From the NCBI GenBank assembly GCA_022606425.2, contig JAHDVF020000440.1:992001-1056000 (forward strand): a stretch of DNA of 64,000 nt, read 5' to 3'. The translations under genes were made by a program, and so were the position numbers. This document shows, piece by piece, positions 1 through 10,424 of the stretch (position 1 is the stretch's first letter; the number at the start of each line of letters is the position of its first letter). This stretch comes from Lepidostoma basale (lineage: Eukaryota > Arthropoda > Insecta > Trichoptera > Lepidostomatidae). The notes beneath the pieces were generated by a model, which saw nothing but the letters and a program-made list of their open reading frames with translations, was not told where the DNA came from and ran no database searches.

Positions 1-6
1 TTGTAA

Positions 7-50
7 CACCTGATTATGTCAACATTGGTTGATGAAACAGCTGTCGTAAA
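7..50 (+). other. Hammerhead-ribozyme-like motif at window edge
   Basis: CTGATTA (10-16), stem II GTCAAC/GTTGAT (18-23 with 28-33, one G-U pair), GAA (34-36), palindromic ACAGCTGT (37-44), then C45. The order matches a hammerhead core, but the invariant G8 is T and there is an extra T before stem II. Stem I is only about 2 bp as visible. Related to the motif at 36115-36150. Confidence 0.35.
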
Positions 51-105
51 ATAAAATACGATTAAGCGATACAAAAACAAAGTTTTTTTTATTAACAGTT
101 ATACA

Positions 106-480
106 ATATAATGGCGTTAGTGTGTAGATCATATATAGAGTTATCTTAAAAATATTAACATATGTAATCAAAATCTTCATAGATGGCACATTGAAACTGA
201 CATGTGAAATCTGGCATAGGACTTTAACATATATACAACTTCCAAAAATTTGGCAGGCATGGTCATAAAGAAAGGTGAAATGGGAAATGTTGTAATTACA
301 TAAAGCGTGCGCTTAACCCAACCAATGACAGGTCTTAAGTCCTGTAAACACCTTGATCAACCATATTCAGTTTCCAATTTGCATCTTCGTCTCTATTGAG
401 ATACAATTAAATCATGAATTGATAACCCACGGTGGGTGAAATCCAGTATTCGTATACAAGTAAAAGTATACATTCACAAA
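106..480 (+). repeat. Dispersed repeat family Y, copy 1
   Basis: Starts near ATGGCGTTAGTG and contains GCGTGCGCTTAACCCAACC and TGACAGGTC. The same blocks recur in the same order near 15140-15372 and 59525-59832, and the last part also forms the core of the TIR element at 59179-59381. No coding capacity. It could be a solo LTR or a MITE; its ends are not defined. Confidence 0.55.
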
Positions 481-511
481 AAATATAATAATAATAATTT
501 CTTATTTCGTC

Positions 512-622
512 GTGCGGTATTCTAATATTTATCGTTTTCTCGCACATCCTTCTCAGTTATCATTTCTACGACATTTATCCTACTTTCATCCTTCTTTTGC
601 TGGCTCGATGCTTCACTTCTAT
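512..622 (-). mobile_element. Degenerate LINE family M fragment
   Basis: The antisense sequence matches the family M segment that encodes a Q-K-K-D-E-S-R-I-N-A-V-E-M-like stretch in better copies, with many substitutions and small gaps. No 3' tail is present. It overlaps a meaningless plus-strand reading frame. Confidence 0.5.
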
Positions 623-624
623 GA

Positions 625-1080
625 TACGATTGTAATTTTTACAAAAAAATTTGATGCGTTGTTTTTCTTTTCCATGGGTTTTATGTGGAAAGTCCGCTGC
701 ATATAATACGATAATACTACCGCGTAATTCTGAAATAGCGTTAAGCAGAACAGCTTTTAACGAGGGTTTACTGTACCTATGTATTCGTATATAAGATAAT
801 TTGTTAGCGGCTGTTCGAAAGTCGTTTGCGCTGTTAGAGGGTCAATATTATGGCTTCATTGCAAGAAGCGCCCGTAACCTGAATAGTTCAAGGGATGGCC
901 AATGAAATCATTGTGACAGATAAGTCCTTGGGACCTGTATACTTCATTCAATTATGCAATTCGTCTAACTTAGGTTCTAGAACAGTCGCAAATTTAGTTT
1001 AATTTCTCCAAAAGTGTATAGCATGGCCAAGTCTGTCAAAAACGGAATCAATGTGTCGATTATAAAATTTTAATAACAAT
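625..1080. other. No feature recognised
   Basis: AT-rich unique-looking sequence without a convincing reading frame, repeat or RNA. Confidence 0.5.
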
Positions 1081-1084
1081 TTAA

Positions 1085-1324
1085 CCCTTAACAGACGTAA
1101 GTCACCTCTGACGTGACAACAGAACTATGTCGCTGCGGTCGTATGGCACTTGTGAGGTGACATGATGACTCATGTTGAATCTTGTTGTCTGTGGAATCTG
1201 CGCGTAATTACTTTGTCAGTTGAATATTACCAATGGGGCGATGAACATACACAGTGCATCTAAAAAATTAAATATTGATAGGATTACATACACAAAATAT
1301 ACAAAAGCTTACGTCCGATAAGGG
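1085..1324. mobile_element. piggyBac-type MITE, copy 1
   Basis: A 240-bp non-coding element bounded by TTAA at 1081-1084 and 1325-1328. The ends are inverted repeats, CCCTTAACAGACGTAAG on the left and the reverse complement of CCCTTATCGGACGTAAG on the right. TTAA duplications and CCC-starting termini are hallmarks of piggyBac, so this is read as a non-autonomous derivative. A second copy lies at 1681-1910. Confidence 0.75.
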
Positions 1325-1329
1325 TTAAA

Positions 1330-1676
1330 ATACTCTTATTCTGTTTTAAACACCCTACGTATTATATTTGAACGTACGTGATACGTTCACTTTGACTGTA
1401 CCATTCTGCGCTATCCCGTATCACGCGCTCGAGAAAAAGGAATATACCTAAAATGTACAAACTGTTAGGAATACGCGAGTGTGCCAACACACTTGTGTAC
1501 AAGTCTTCACAAGTATGATAGTTTTACAAGAGGCAGGCGAAGTGTGCAATCGAGTCTTTGACGTTTCGTAATTTAATAAAATAAAATTAATATATAATTA
1601 AATTTAGTTAATAAAAACCTGCTATTTTTGAACGTGTCTCGGAAAATTACCCGAAGGTAGGGCGGTTAAAAACAAT
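1330..1676. other. Spacer between the two TTAA MITEs
   Basis: AT-rich sequence with no recognised gene. Just after MITE copy 1 it carries a 25-bp block (TACTCTTATTCTGTTTT) that is also found just after copy 2. Confidence 0.4.
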
Positions 1677-1680
1677 TTAA

Positions 1681-1910
1681 CCCTTAACAGACCTAAGTCA
1701 CCTCTGACGTGACAATAGAACTTTATCGCTGCGGTCGTATGGCACATGTGATGTGACATGACAATTCATGTTGTCTGTGGAATCTGCGCGTAATTACTTT
1801 GTCAGTTGAATATTGTTAACGGGGCGATGAACATACAGAGTGCCTATTTCAAATTAAATATTGATTGCATAACATATACAAAATATAAAAAAGTTTACGT
1901 CCGGAATGGG
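1681..1910. mobile_element. piggyBac-type MITE, copy 2
   Basis: A 230-bp relative of the 1085-1324 element, flanked by TTAA at 1677-1680 and 1911-1914 and in the same orientation. The left end is CCCTTAACAGACCTAAG and the right end closes in GGG. The main difference is a short deletion and a diverged middle. Shared flanks outside the TTAA sites suggest a larger duplicated unit or insertion into the same host repeat. Confidence 0.75.
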
Positions 1911-1943
1911 TTAAAATACTCTTATTCTGTTTTAACATTAGTT

Positions 1944-2078
1944 TATTTTGTTTAATAGAACCAACCGGTTTCGCTCCCGCCGGAGCTTTATCATGGTTGC
2001 AAAATCAAATTGTTTTTGTAACCTTAATGAAACTCCGACGAGAGCGAAACCGGTTGGTTATATATAACAAAATAAAGT
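1944..2078. repeat. Palindromic mini-element with hammerhead-like arms
   Basis: Two roughly 65-bp arms are near-perfect inverted copies, both carrying AACCGGTTTCGCTC or its complement. On the minus strand the left arm (1959-1998) folds as AACC / A-TGATAA / GCTCC-loop-GGAGC / GAA / ACCGGT / T / GGTT, that is, stem I, core, stem II and short stem III in hammerhead order. C3 is A and G8 is A in this copy, so activity is doubtful. Confidence 0.6.
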
Positions 2079-2207
2079 TGTGTATAAACAAAACAAAAGC
2101 GTTTTAAATTATTTTAAATAATGCCACACCACAAATAAAGTGTTTCACGTGAAAAGATATTTAATCCTAAATTGCATAAATGCGAATTTGATATACCTAT
2201 CTATACA

Positions 2208-2440
2208 TCATCAAATGTAAACAAAAGAGATTTGTGCAGAAGTTAGTCTATACCACAATATAGTTATAAAGTTAATAATTGTTGATAATAGTGAAATAAA
2301 TTTAATCTATTTTAATAATATTGCACATATGGTATATGCTGAATTAGTTTATAAATCATTAAATATAAACAATAGAGATTTATGCAGAGGTTAGTCTTTA
2401 GCATAATTTAGTTATGAAGAAAATAATTGTTAAAAAGCAC
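2208..2440 (+). repeat. Diverged tandem duplication, period about 141 bp
   Basis: Two copies of a block containing GAGATTTGTGCAGA (near 2228) and GAGATTTATGCAGA (near 2369), each followed by TTAGTCT and TAATTGTT. Roughly 80 percent similar by eye. No coding. Confidence 0.5.
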
Positions 2441-2485
2441 ATTTCATAGTAAAAAAAAATCATTGGATTTTGGGCATGTCAAGCG

Positions 2486-2640
2486 GTTACCATTATGATG
2501 AACGTTTCATAGATCGTTGCAGTCTCCATCTTCAGGGTGAATTTACCAGCGGCAAGATACTTCAATGGGGCTTATTTTACATTACCCACAACGTACACAT
2601 GTACCACCCTGAAGATACAGACTATTTAACATCATCAGAT
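2486..2640 (-). other. Degenerate hammerhead-like / Penelope-tail-like motif
   Basis: The minus strand reads CCCTGAAGATGG, then a weak stem, then GAAACGTTC. CTGAAGA followed later by GAAAC is the same order as in the other motifs of this window, but stem II is poor. A related copy lies at 31885-31945. Confidence 0.3.
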
Positions 2641-2807
2641 ATGTAAAATATTTTTTTATAAATTGTAATTACAATTTATAAAAAAAAAACTTTTTTTAAA
2701 AAATTAATTGAAATTATTCTTTATCATACATACAAAATTTAAACATATTATGGAATACTAAACAATAAAATTAATAAAACTTTGTTCACTTGGTAGTATT
2801 ATTAGTA

Positions 2808-3096
2808 TTAAAGCCGTCCCACACTGTTTTAAACAAGCTCTTCACATCGGTTTCCACCGGCGGTTTAAAACTGTGTAGACACTTGTTTGAAACCAAAAAT
2901 CGTTTGACCTTCAACAAACTTTGTGGACGGACGCGCATAGTATGCGTGTGGATCCACCGTTTAAGCACGCATTCCACATGTGGAGAGCTTGTTAACAACA
3001 GTATGTGGACGCTACACCAACCGTGGGTTCCACAGCTCTCCACCAAGGTCACCCCTGTGGAGAGCTTGTTTCAAACAGTGTGGCAAGGCCTTTAAT
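2808..3096. mobile_element. MITE with about 35-bp imperfect terminal inverted repeats
   Basis: The left end carries CCACACTGTTTTAAACAAG and CTCT; the right end is its near-complement, with AGAGCTTGTTT and CAGTGTGG. The interior has further inverted blocks (GTGGAGAGCTTGTT). TTAA occurs at both outer edges and may be the target duplication. Reading frames here are by-products of the palindrome. Confidence 0.6.
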
Positions 3097-3244
3097 CGTG
3101 CTTGGTACACTATAGGTAGGTACCATAAATTACATAAAATAGACACGATAAAATCAATTAACTTCTAACAAAATCACAGGGGAGGTACATCATGATTGGA
3201 TGTGATATTCAAGATGGGTGGAATAGAGATTTTATGATAGTTTA

Positions 3245-3425
3245 CCTTGGCATCAGGCTGCGACTTCCCAGCCGCCGCCTTCATCATGACGAATGTTGAC
3301 TGCCGCCGTTGGCCGCTGGTAGAAGCAGCAGCCGCCCTCCGGCATCACATCCTCGCTCCTGGCATCTCCCTCCACTTCCGAGAGGCGTCACCCACAGGGC
3401 GGCCACCCTCAGACTGACATCACGA
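3245..3425. other. GC-rich patch of unknown nature
   Basis: A CpG- and GCC-rich block in otherwise AT-rich DNA, with repeated GCCGCC and CGCCGTTGGCC-like strings. No open frame of useful length. It might be the body of an old transposon or part of an exon of an unrecognised gene. Confidence 0.3.
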
Positions 3426-3429
3426 GCTC

Positions 3430-4137
3430 ACAACACAAGTATTTAAATCAGTTCGAACGAAATTTGAATTTTAAAAATAGTTCACTTGTTTTATTAGCGA
3501 TTTAAAAAAAGTTCCTAATTGCGGTGGTGACTCTAAAATCGAATTTTAATTAACACCAATTGATATTTAATGCAAAATCTAAATATAAAATTTATGCAGA
3601 ACTAATGAATAATGCAGCATATAACATATTCAGAGACGAGACAGGTCTTGTAAATAGAATTTCTAAGCATTTGCTTAAATTTAAATCACAAAGATTTGAA
3701 ATTAGAATAGAACTGCAGATGACGCTATTTGAAAAATATATATTCTTGTTCCTTATTCAAATTTAGCTTTTTCGAAATGAATAATCAAAGTGACACCTAT
3801 GTTTACACTTGATCAAATGTACATTTTTGCTTCCTGATATAATATCAATAGACTTTATCTTTATGCACTTAAATACACTAACGAAAATTATAATCTACAA
3901 GGTAATCAGAAGGTCTTCTTCTTTGACGTCCCTACAGTTCTTATCGAACCTTAGCCTCTATTATTCTTCGCCTCCAACTTTTCCTGTCCTCAGCCATGAC
4001 CCTCCACTTGACACTCTTACAATTTAGCTATCTTAGGTTGAGGATCATTAAAACACATCAGATTTAGGCGACATACCAGGTTGTCTGTTTTCTTACCCAA
4101 TTCAAAAATATCGATGTTGATTAAAAAATGGGTAAAA
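3430..4137. other. No feature recognised
   Basis: AT-rich. A short stretch near 3905-4020 resembles antisense LINE 3' sequence but is too degraded to assign. Confidence 0.4.
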
Positions 4138-4161
4138 AGTGATTACGTAGGGTTAATTTTC

Positions 4162-4510
4162 TAAGAGATGCCATTTCTACTGCATTTATTCTACTTTCAT
4201 CCTTCTTTTACCAGTTATGTGTTAACGATGTAAATTGAACCAGAAATAGAGGAAGACCGAGGAAAACGTGGCACGATCAAATAAATCAAATATTGAATGT
4301 CGGCCGCGTGAGTAGTCAGAGAAATCGACGCGCGTGCATGACACGATGTATGAATGTTGAGGAAGCGAGAGAAACATGTCAGGAAAGAAAAGTGTGGCAG
4401 TCCATTCTTTCTGCCTACGTGCCTGCCGGCGTGATGGTTAGTTTGTTATGTATTTAATTCAAATTTAGAATGAATGTGCACAGGTGTTTTTGCCTTATGA
4501 AGGCATTTTC
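4162..4510 (+). mobile_element. Internally inverted LINE family M chimera, copy 1
   Basis: A 349-bp insert flanked by an exact 24-bp direct repeat (4138-4161 and 4511-4534), apparently a target-site duplication. The first 55 bp are antisense family M, switching at 4216/4217 to the sense 3' part (GGAAGACCGAGGAAAACGTG, then the R-A-C-M region). After the usual 3' end comes an extra tail ending TTATGAAGGCATTTTC. The same switch point and extra tail occur at 5641-6183. Confidence 0.75.
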
Positions 4511-4534
4511 AGTGATTACGTAGGGTTAATTTTC

Positions 4535-5130
4535 GATTAATCGGTCAAGGTTCCTACACCTTTGGTATTACTCAAAACATAATATCCAGCTCCTCTGTAT
4601 ACAACACAAAGTTGGCCATACCTTCCACCACAATGACAAGTAAAAAAAGATAAATAATCTGATATGTGTATATGAATAGTTTGCCATGGTCACGAGAAAG
4701 AAAAATAATTATAAGGTAAACTGTTTGTCCTTATTTATTTTTAGCAAACAGGAAACTGTATTTGAAATAACGTTTCTTTTTATAAAATCAAAAAAAAAAA
4801 AAAAAATTGCATTATTAGAAAAGTAAGAAAAGGAGAGGGTACCGACGGGTATTAGGGTTACGATGGGGTATGCTCTGCCTCTATACAATATGGTAATGAC
4901 ATAGGCAATACTACCTCCACTCACCGGCGTCCACGAATGATCTTAACCCCACGAACCTCGGGCTAAGTATACATTTATAACCACTCTGAAGTTAGAGACT
5001 GTAACGATATCCGAAACGACGGTGCAGAAAGACGAGTTACACGGATTTTCCCAAAATTCCAAAAAACATGTAGTGAAAATCTACGTACCTAATTATCAAA
5101 AGGAGATATTGCTTTATTAAACTTGTCGAA
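4535..5130. other. No gene recognised
   Basis: Contains a poly-A run near 4790-4806 and otherwise unremarkable AT-rich sequence. Confidence 0.4.
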
Positions 5131-5135
5131 CGTTT

Positions 5136-5345
5136 TTACAGAGGACTCCCTTCACACCCTAACCCCACAGTAAAAGACCTCTCAAATTACGATCCCAAAC
5201 ATCTTCAGCCGCCACAAGCGCCCAAAATCGATCTTCTTTCAGAGGAACACTCCGGGCCACACAAATCATGCCCCCGCATAAACTAACAACCCACCAAATC
5301 ACCTTCCAACAATGTTCCCATCAGACGTAAGAGGAATAGCCATAT
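5136..5345 (-). repeat. Dispersed repeat family H, copy 1
   Basis: The reverse complement matches 24183-24400 closely (shared GTGTGGCCCGGAGTGTTCCT and GGGCGCTT) and 8520-8645 more distantly. Probably an untranslated part of a retroelement. No usable frame. Confidence 0.6.
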
Positions 5346-5349
5346 GAGC

Positions 5350-5640
5350 TGAACCTCTGTAAGCCAGAAGTGTCCAAGTCAAAACTTCTTATTTTAACCA
5401 AGATTTTAATAACACATTCATAAACATTAAAAACTAGTTTACATATGAATAAACTTAAACATAAATCAAGATAAGAGGATTTGTAAAAATTCTATATAAT
5501 TTCACAATTTCCGAGAACAAAATCCAAGACTTTGTATGAAAATATTTAAAATGATTTATATTAAACGAATGTATTTAGAATTTCTTCTATGTTCGCCATA
5601 CTTTGTGTTGTAGATATACGAGTATTTAGTTTAATGTATT
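5350..5640. other. No feature recognised
   Basis: AT-rich sequence between repeat H and the LINE chimera; no coding signal. Confidence 0.4.
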
Positions 5641-6183
5641 TAATTTCCATTTACATCGTTAACATATAATTTTTTACCATTCTTTCTTCATTCATTCTTT
5701 CCATATGTCCAAACCATCTTAATGATCCTTTCATTATTTTGTTCATAACACCATAATTCGCACCGTATTCACTTCTTATATTTTTATTCGACGATCTATC
5801 ATACACAGAGTATCACACATTCGTCTAAGAGATCTCATTTCTACTGCATTTATTCTACTTTCATCCTTCTTTTGCCAGTTATGTGTTAACGATGTAAATG
5901 GAACCAGAAATAGAGGAAGACCGAGGAAAACGTGGCACGATCAAATAAATCAAATATTGAATGTCGGCCGCGTGAGGAGTCAGAGAAATCGACGCGCGTG
6001 CATGACACGATGTATGAACGTTGAGGAAGCGAGAGAAATATGTCAGGAAAGAAGAGTGTGGCAGTCCATTCTTTCTGCCTACCCCTTCGGGGAAACGGCG
6101 TGATGGTTAGTTAGTTAGTTATGTATTTAATTCAAATTTAGAATGAATGTGAACTAGTGTTTTTGCCTTATGAAGGCATTTTC
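5641..6183 (+). mobile_element. Internally inverted LINE family M chimera, copy 2
   Basis: Positions 5641-5880 are antisense family M. At 5880/5881 the sequence switches to sense, GTTAACGATGTAAATGG onward, through the 3' end and TTAG repeats (about 6118), then the same extra tail as copy 1 (to GGCATTTTC, 6183). The inverted part is longer than in copy 1 but the switch point is the same. A 5' inversion of this kind is typical of twin priming during target-primed reverse transcription. Confidence 0.75.
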
Positions 6184-6755
6184 AACGCGATTCTATTCGC
6201 AAAACACCGGTCCTAATGATATTTTAATATTTTCGCATAAATTTTGCTACGCGAATAAAAGGAGATATGAAATTATTATAATTGAACAATATAGAGTTTT
6301 AGTGCCAACCTTTGTGTTCTGAAATGATACGAGCAGCTAAGCAAGTAGGGTTGATGATATTAAGATAAAATTAATGCAAAGGAATGTTCAGAAAGACAAT
6401 GTATGAGAGAGTACCAGTTAAAGATGACTAATATAAAACACAACTTAAGTGGTTTGGGAATAATAAAAATAATGTAAGTAGATTTAATAAATATTAAAAT
6501 TATTATATATAAATTCAAAATATAATATACAAATAAAGATATTAGTCGAGGGAAACGAAAGAAATCATAAAATACTGTGTCAAAATAATCGACAATCTTT
6601 CATGGTAGTTGACGGCGTGATGCTTAAATTGGGATAGATATAGTGGCAAATAAATGATCAAAATAAGTCCTCACAAACCAGTGCGTTTGAACTCAATTTG
6701 AGATAATTGTGATTCTTCTTCTGCCAACTCCAAGACTCAATTCCAAGGATAAATG
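6184..6755. other. No gene recognised
   Basis: AT-rich sequence with vague similarity to old family M debris near 6340-6440. Confidence 0.4.
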
Positions 6756-6756
6756 T

Positions 6757-7140
6757 CTTGGAAATGAGATCGCTAAGAATGTGCGAAAAAACATTATACG
6801 ATAGAATACCTAGTGAAGAACTAACTAACTAACAAACCTTCACGCCGTTTCCCTGGAGGGGTAGGCAAAGAGGATGGATCCCCACATTGTTCTATCCTGG
6901 GATAATTCTCGCGCCTCTTCTAGATTCACACATCGTGACATACACGCTCGTCGATTGTTCCCGACTTCGAACATGGCCGCCTTTCAGTAATTGATTAATT
7001 TGGTCATGCCATGTCTTCCTTGGCCTTCCTCGACTTCTCTATATATTTTTAACCATTCTTCCCTCACTCCTTCGTTCCATATGTCCAAACCATCTTAGTG
7101 ATCCTTTCTTAATTTTATAATATTTAGTTAGTTAGTTAGT
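6757..7140 (-). mobile_element. Two head-on LINE family M fragments
   Basis: A short plus-strand piece (6757-6815) encodes an E-M-R-S-like stretch ending near D-R-I-P-S-E-E. It is followed directly by an antisense copy that starts with the AACTAACTAAC tail (6819) and runs to about 7118. A plus-oriented TTAG run closes the block at 7127-7140. This is best explained by one copy landing in another. Confidence 0.6.
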
Positions 7141-7144
7141 TTTT

Positions 7145-7499
7145 TTACTTTTCATATGATTCTGAAGCCGAAAGAATTACTCAAAAGATGATACTAGAAA
7201 ATAATTTCGGGTCCAAGTAAAGATGCTGTGTATGTGAATACAAATTTGAAGCCGCTCAAATAGTCATACCATTTTGATCGTATAAAAAAGGGTTTCGAAG
7301 ATTACCATTTTATAAGGAGATATATATTATAACAAACCACTCCGGGCCTTACACTCTATACGTATATGCATAAATGGATTTCATGGCCTTCTCTACCGAT
7401 GGATAACGTAAAACATGATAAGGTGAATATAAACGATTGAATTGAACTTGCCAGTAAATCGGTTACGGGTATAAATGTGTGTAAACCAGGTGAATACAA
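7145..7499. other. No feature recognised
   Basis: AT-rich sequence leading into the minisatellite. Confidence 0.4.
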
Positions 7500-8030
7500 G
7501 TAGGTATGTAACTAAAACTAACTAAAAAACCTGATGGTGACAAACATAACTAACTAATACGAGTACTCGTATATACCTAAATCTAACTAACACGCCTGAT
7601 GGTGACAAACCTAACTAATACGAATATATATCTAAAACTAACTAACAAACCTGATGGTGACAAACCTAACTTATACGAGTATGTACCTAAAACTAACTAA
7701 CAAACCTGATGGTGACAAACCTAACTTATACGAGTATGTACCTAAAACTAACTAACAAACCTGATGGTGACAAACCTAATTTAAACAAGTATGTACCTAA
7801 AACGAACTAACACACCTGATGGTGACAAACTAAACTAATACGAGTATATACGAGTACCTAAAACTAACAAACCTGACGATGACAAACCTAACTTATATGA
7901 GTATATACATACCTAAAACTAACTAACAAACCTGATGGTGACAAACCTAACTAATACGAGTATATACATTAAACTAACTAACAAACCTGATGGTTACAAA
8001 CCTAACTAATACGAGTATATACGAGTGAAC
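7500..8030 (+). repeat. 55-bp minisatellite, about 9-10 units
   Basis: The unit contains CTAACTAACAAACCTGATGG, then TGACAAACC and TATACGAGTATGTACC, and repeats head-to-tail with small length changes and substitutions. The central units (about 7625-7790) are nearly identical. The CTAACTAACAAACC part resembles the antisense tail of LINE family M. It abuts and supplies the stop codon of the RT fragment at 8006-8514. Confidence 0.85.
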
Positions 8031-8514
8031 TGCCACATTGTTCTTTTCACCAGAGGAAGGTTGGTTCTGCATGCCGGGAGATAAAACAGTCTGTGCTGAC
8101 GCTGTTGAAGATAACTATCCGGAACATAAAGATGGATAGGCTCAAAGATGACAGAATTCTCAAAGAATCCCCTGATAAGTCTGAAGAAATGGGTAAGTGT
8201 GCACTCACTCCTTCTTATCTGTAAACAATTGGTCTCCAGCATGCCCAATAGGAATGCAGTGGGATAAAGCCACGGACAGCTACCAAACTCCCTCATGTAA
8301 AGATATCTAAGAAATCTTTTCTGAAACCTCTCTAACATGAGCGGGTATATCTGCTCGTAGGGACTCCATATCACCGAACCACACTCGAGCCGACTCCGGA
8401 CCAATGAGTTATACAAAATTCTCAAAACATAAGGATTCTTGAAAACTCTACCAGTTCGGAGAATAAATCCCAACATTTTCAGTGCAACTCCACATTTTCT
8501 CTCGATGTGAGCAT
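8006..8514 (-). mobile_element. Jockey/CR1-like reverse transcriptase C-terminal fragment (family J)
   Basis: The frame opens upstream of the first methionine (H-I-E-R-K-C-G-V-A-L-K) and continues through M-L-G-F-I, L-Y-N-S-L-V-R-S-R-L-E-C-G-S-V-I-W-S-P and R-F-Q-K-R-F-L-R-Y-L. These are the conserved thumb and post-palm motifs of jockey/CR1-type non-LTR retrotransposons. About 165 residues remain; the palm with the catalytic YxDD is absent. The last residues are read from minisatellite sequence, so the native end is lost. Relatives: 19378-19830, 53250-53640, 52590-52860. Confidence 0.75.
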
Positions 8515-8519
8515 GGAAT

Positions 8520-8645
8520 TATTATGTCTGATGGGAGCATTGTTGGATAGGTGATTTAGATATTTATGCGGGAGTATGTGTGGCCCGAGTTCCTCTGAAT
8601 GAGGATTGATTTTGGGCGCTTATGATTAGGATTAAGATTGAAGTA
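8520..8645 (+). repeat. Dispersed repeat family H, copy 2 (partial)
   Basis: Diverged match to 24183-24400: GTCTGATGGGA, GTGATTT, TGTGTGGCCC and GGGCGCTTA in the same order. Confidence 0.5.
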
Positions 8646-8649
8646 CATT

Positions 8650-8795
8650 TAATGTGGCCAGGGTCCCTCTAGTCCCGCATGTCAAGTCCCGCATGGACTA
8701 GGGACGGGTCTAGAGATTGAATGAACGAAGCGGACAAAAGGCGCAGTTCGCCTATAACAGCTTCGGGTAAGCGGTGGGAATCCTCTATGTAAGGT
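8650..8795 (-). repeat. Dispersed repeat family G, copy 1
   Basis: Reverse orientation of the repeat at 23437-23595 and 44750-44905 (shared ACATTTAATGTGG, GCCTATAACAGC and TCGGGTA blocks). Probably the 3' part of a retroelement. Confidence 0.5.
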
Positions 8796-8799
8796 TAGG

Positions 8800-9715
8800 T
8801 TAGCTAAGGTTAGGTGGTTAAGGCCTTAAGTTTATCTAAATTAAATTAAATTTAACAAAAATCCAAATCCAAACGACTATCGAATTCAGTTTGCTTGTCG
8901 ATTTAAATCCATTAAGAGTTGTAAATAATTTTTTTTTATTCGGAAATCGAATCTTCCAAAAATTTAAATAATTCGATGATTCGAAATTATTAAGCTTATC
9001 CCTAGTGGATATCGATGGCAAAATAGTTTTATATCTTATATTATTTGGATTGTCCTAAAAAGGACCTTGTCCCTTATCTTTCTCTTGTCATTGTGGCGGA
9101 AGGTTTAGCCGACTTTGTGTCGTTTCCAGGGGCTCCGGGTATCATGGTAGTATTGCGATGCGTAGCGAAATTGTCATGCGAATGTGATTTATGTTTGCAC
9201 AATTTTTTATCTGTTTGAAAATATATTCGATTCAATAATCGTTGCTTTCAAAACCGTGTATAATGTATTATATAAATTTTACTAATTTAAAATAAAAATT
9301 CAGGTCTTCGTAAATAAGATGAAATAACTGCAAGCTACAACTTCTATTATCATTCTTTTTGTGATAATGAGAAAAAACTGCAAGTTTACACAACTTTTGA
9401 CATAACTCTTATTATTATCTTATCAAAGGCGAGATAAAGTGTCGCGGAGTAAATAAACTGGAGAAATTAAAAAGGGTGTCTTAGAGTTACAAGGATAACC
9501 GCATCAAAAAATGTACAAAGATTTCTAACCCTACCTAACCTAAAATATAAGTAATACGAATCGATTCACTATATTTAAATTTGGATTACTTTTTGATGTG
9601 ATCATTTTTTATCTAAATTAAGAATCTTTTTTAAATTGTAGTACCTATTTTGTGGTTTGATTTTTTTTTTCACGAAAATAAAAGGCGGGAGAATTGAATG
9701 ACAGTAGAATCCCGG
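8800..9715. other. No gene recognised
   Basis: AT-rich. A somewhat GC-richer patch at 9060-9180 shows no open frame. Confidence 0.4.
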
Positions 9716-9780
9716 TAAGTTCCAAACAAATTGGGGCAATTTTATCCGATAAGTTCCAAACAAATTGGGGCAATTTTATA
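9716..9780 (+). repeat. 34-bp tandem duplication
   Basis: TAAGTTCCAAACAAATTGGG plus the following 14 bases occur twice in a row with identical sequence over the first 29 bases. Recent local duplication; no function evident. Confidence 0.8.
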
Positions 9781-9784
9781 AAAA

Positions 9785-10400
9785 ATAATGCAAGTATGAA
9801 AATTGCAACTGCATTAATTACACGATATATTGCACAAGTATCAATAAACATAGTTTCTCGATGCGTGTCGTTGATAAGCTGTTTAAATATTGTTCATTAC
9901 TATCCTTGAGTGACTTCTGGCAATCTGTCAGTTCGCGACGATATGCCAGTTACGTTAATTTTCAACGGAGTATTCTGCATTACTATTATTATAATAGTAC
10001 AAGGTAAAAATCTATGTAGTGTGCCATATAAGATCGGAAATCCAGTGTGAATCCAACTGTGACATGTCACATATGAGCTGTCGAAATATTAATTAGAACA
10101 CGTTCAAACATGTAACTAACTTTTACGCTGTGTTAATTAACTATATGCTGCTAAGTAACCGCTAAATAAAACATTTAAAATCGTACAGATAACACTCACA
10201 ATGAAAGAAACCACGATTTTATAAGAGAATTCACTTGAAAATGTCATATAAACTTTGGTTTTGAATTTCGAAAAGAGCTATTTTAAAACACCGCAAAACT
10301 CGGTCAAAAACTTTTAAAAAATAGCTACAACCTCACAAATTGTATTCCAAAACGGTGATATATTTAAAACGCGTTCCAAATTTGAATAAAACTTTTTAGT
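9785..10400. other. No feature recognised
   Basis: AT-rich sequence without frames or repeats I can name. Confidence 0.4.
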
Positions 10401-10424
10401 TTCGGTTAATTTTGAGTGTTAGGA

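Noticed and set aside
7500..8030. Possible CRISPR array
   Set aside because: The repeated unit runs head-to-tail without unique spacers, in a eukaryotic context; it is a minisatellite.
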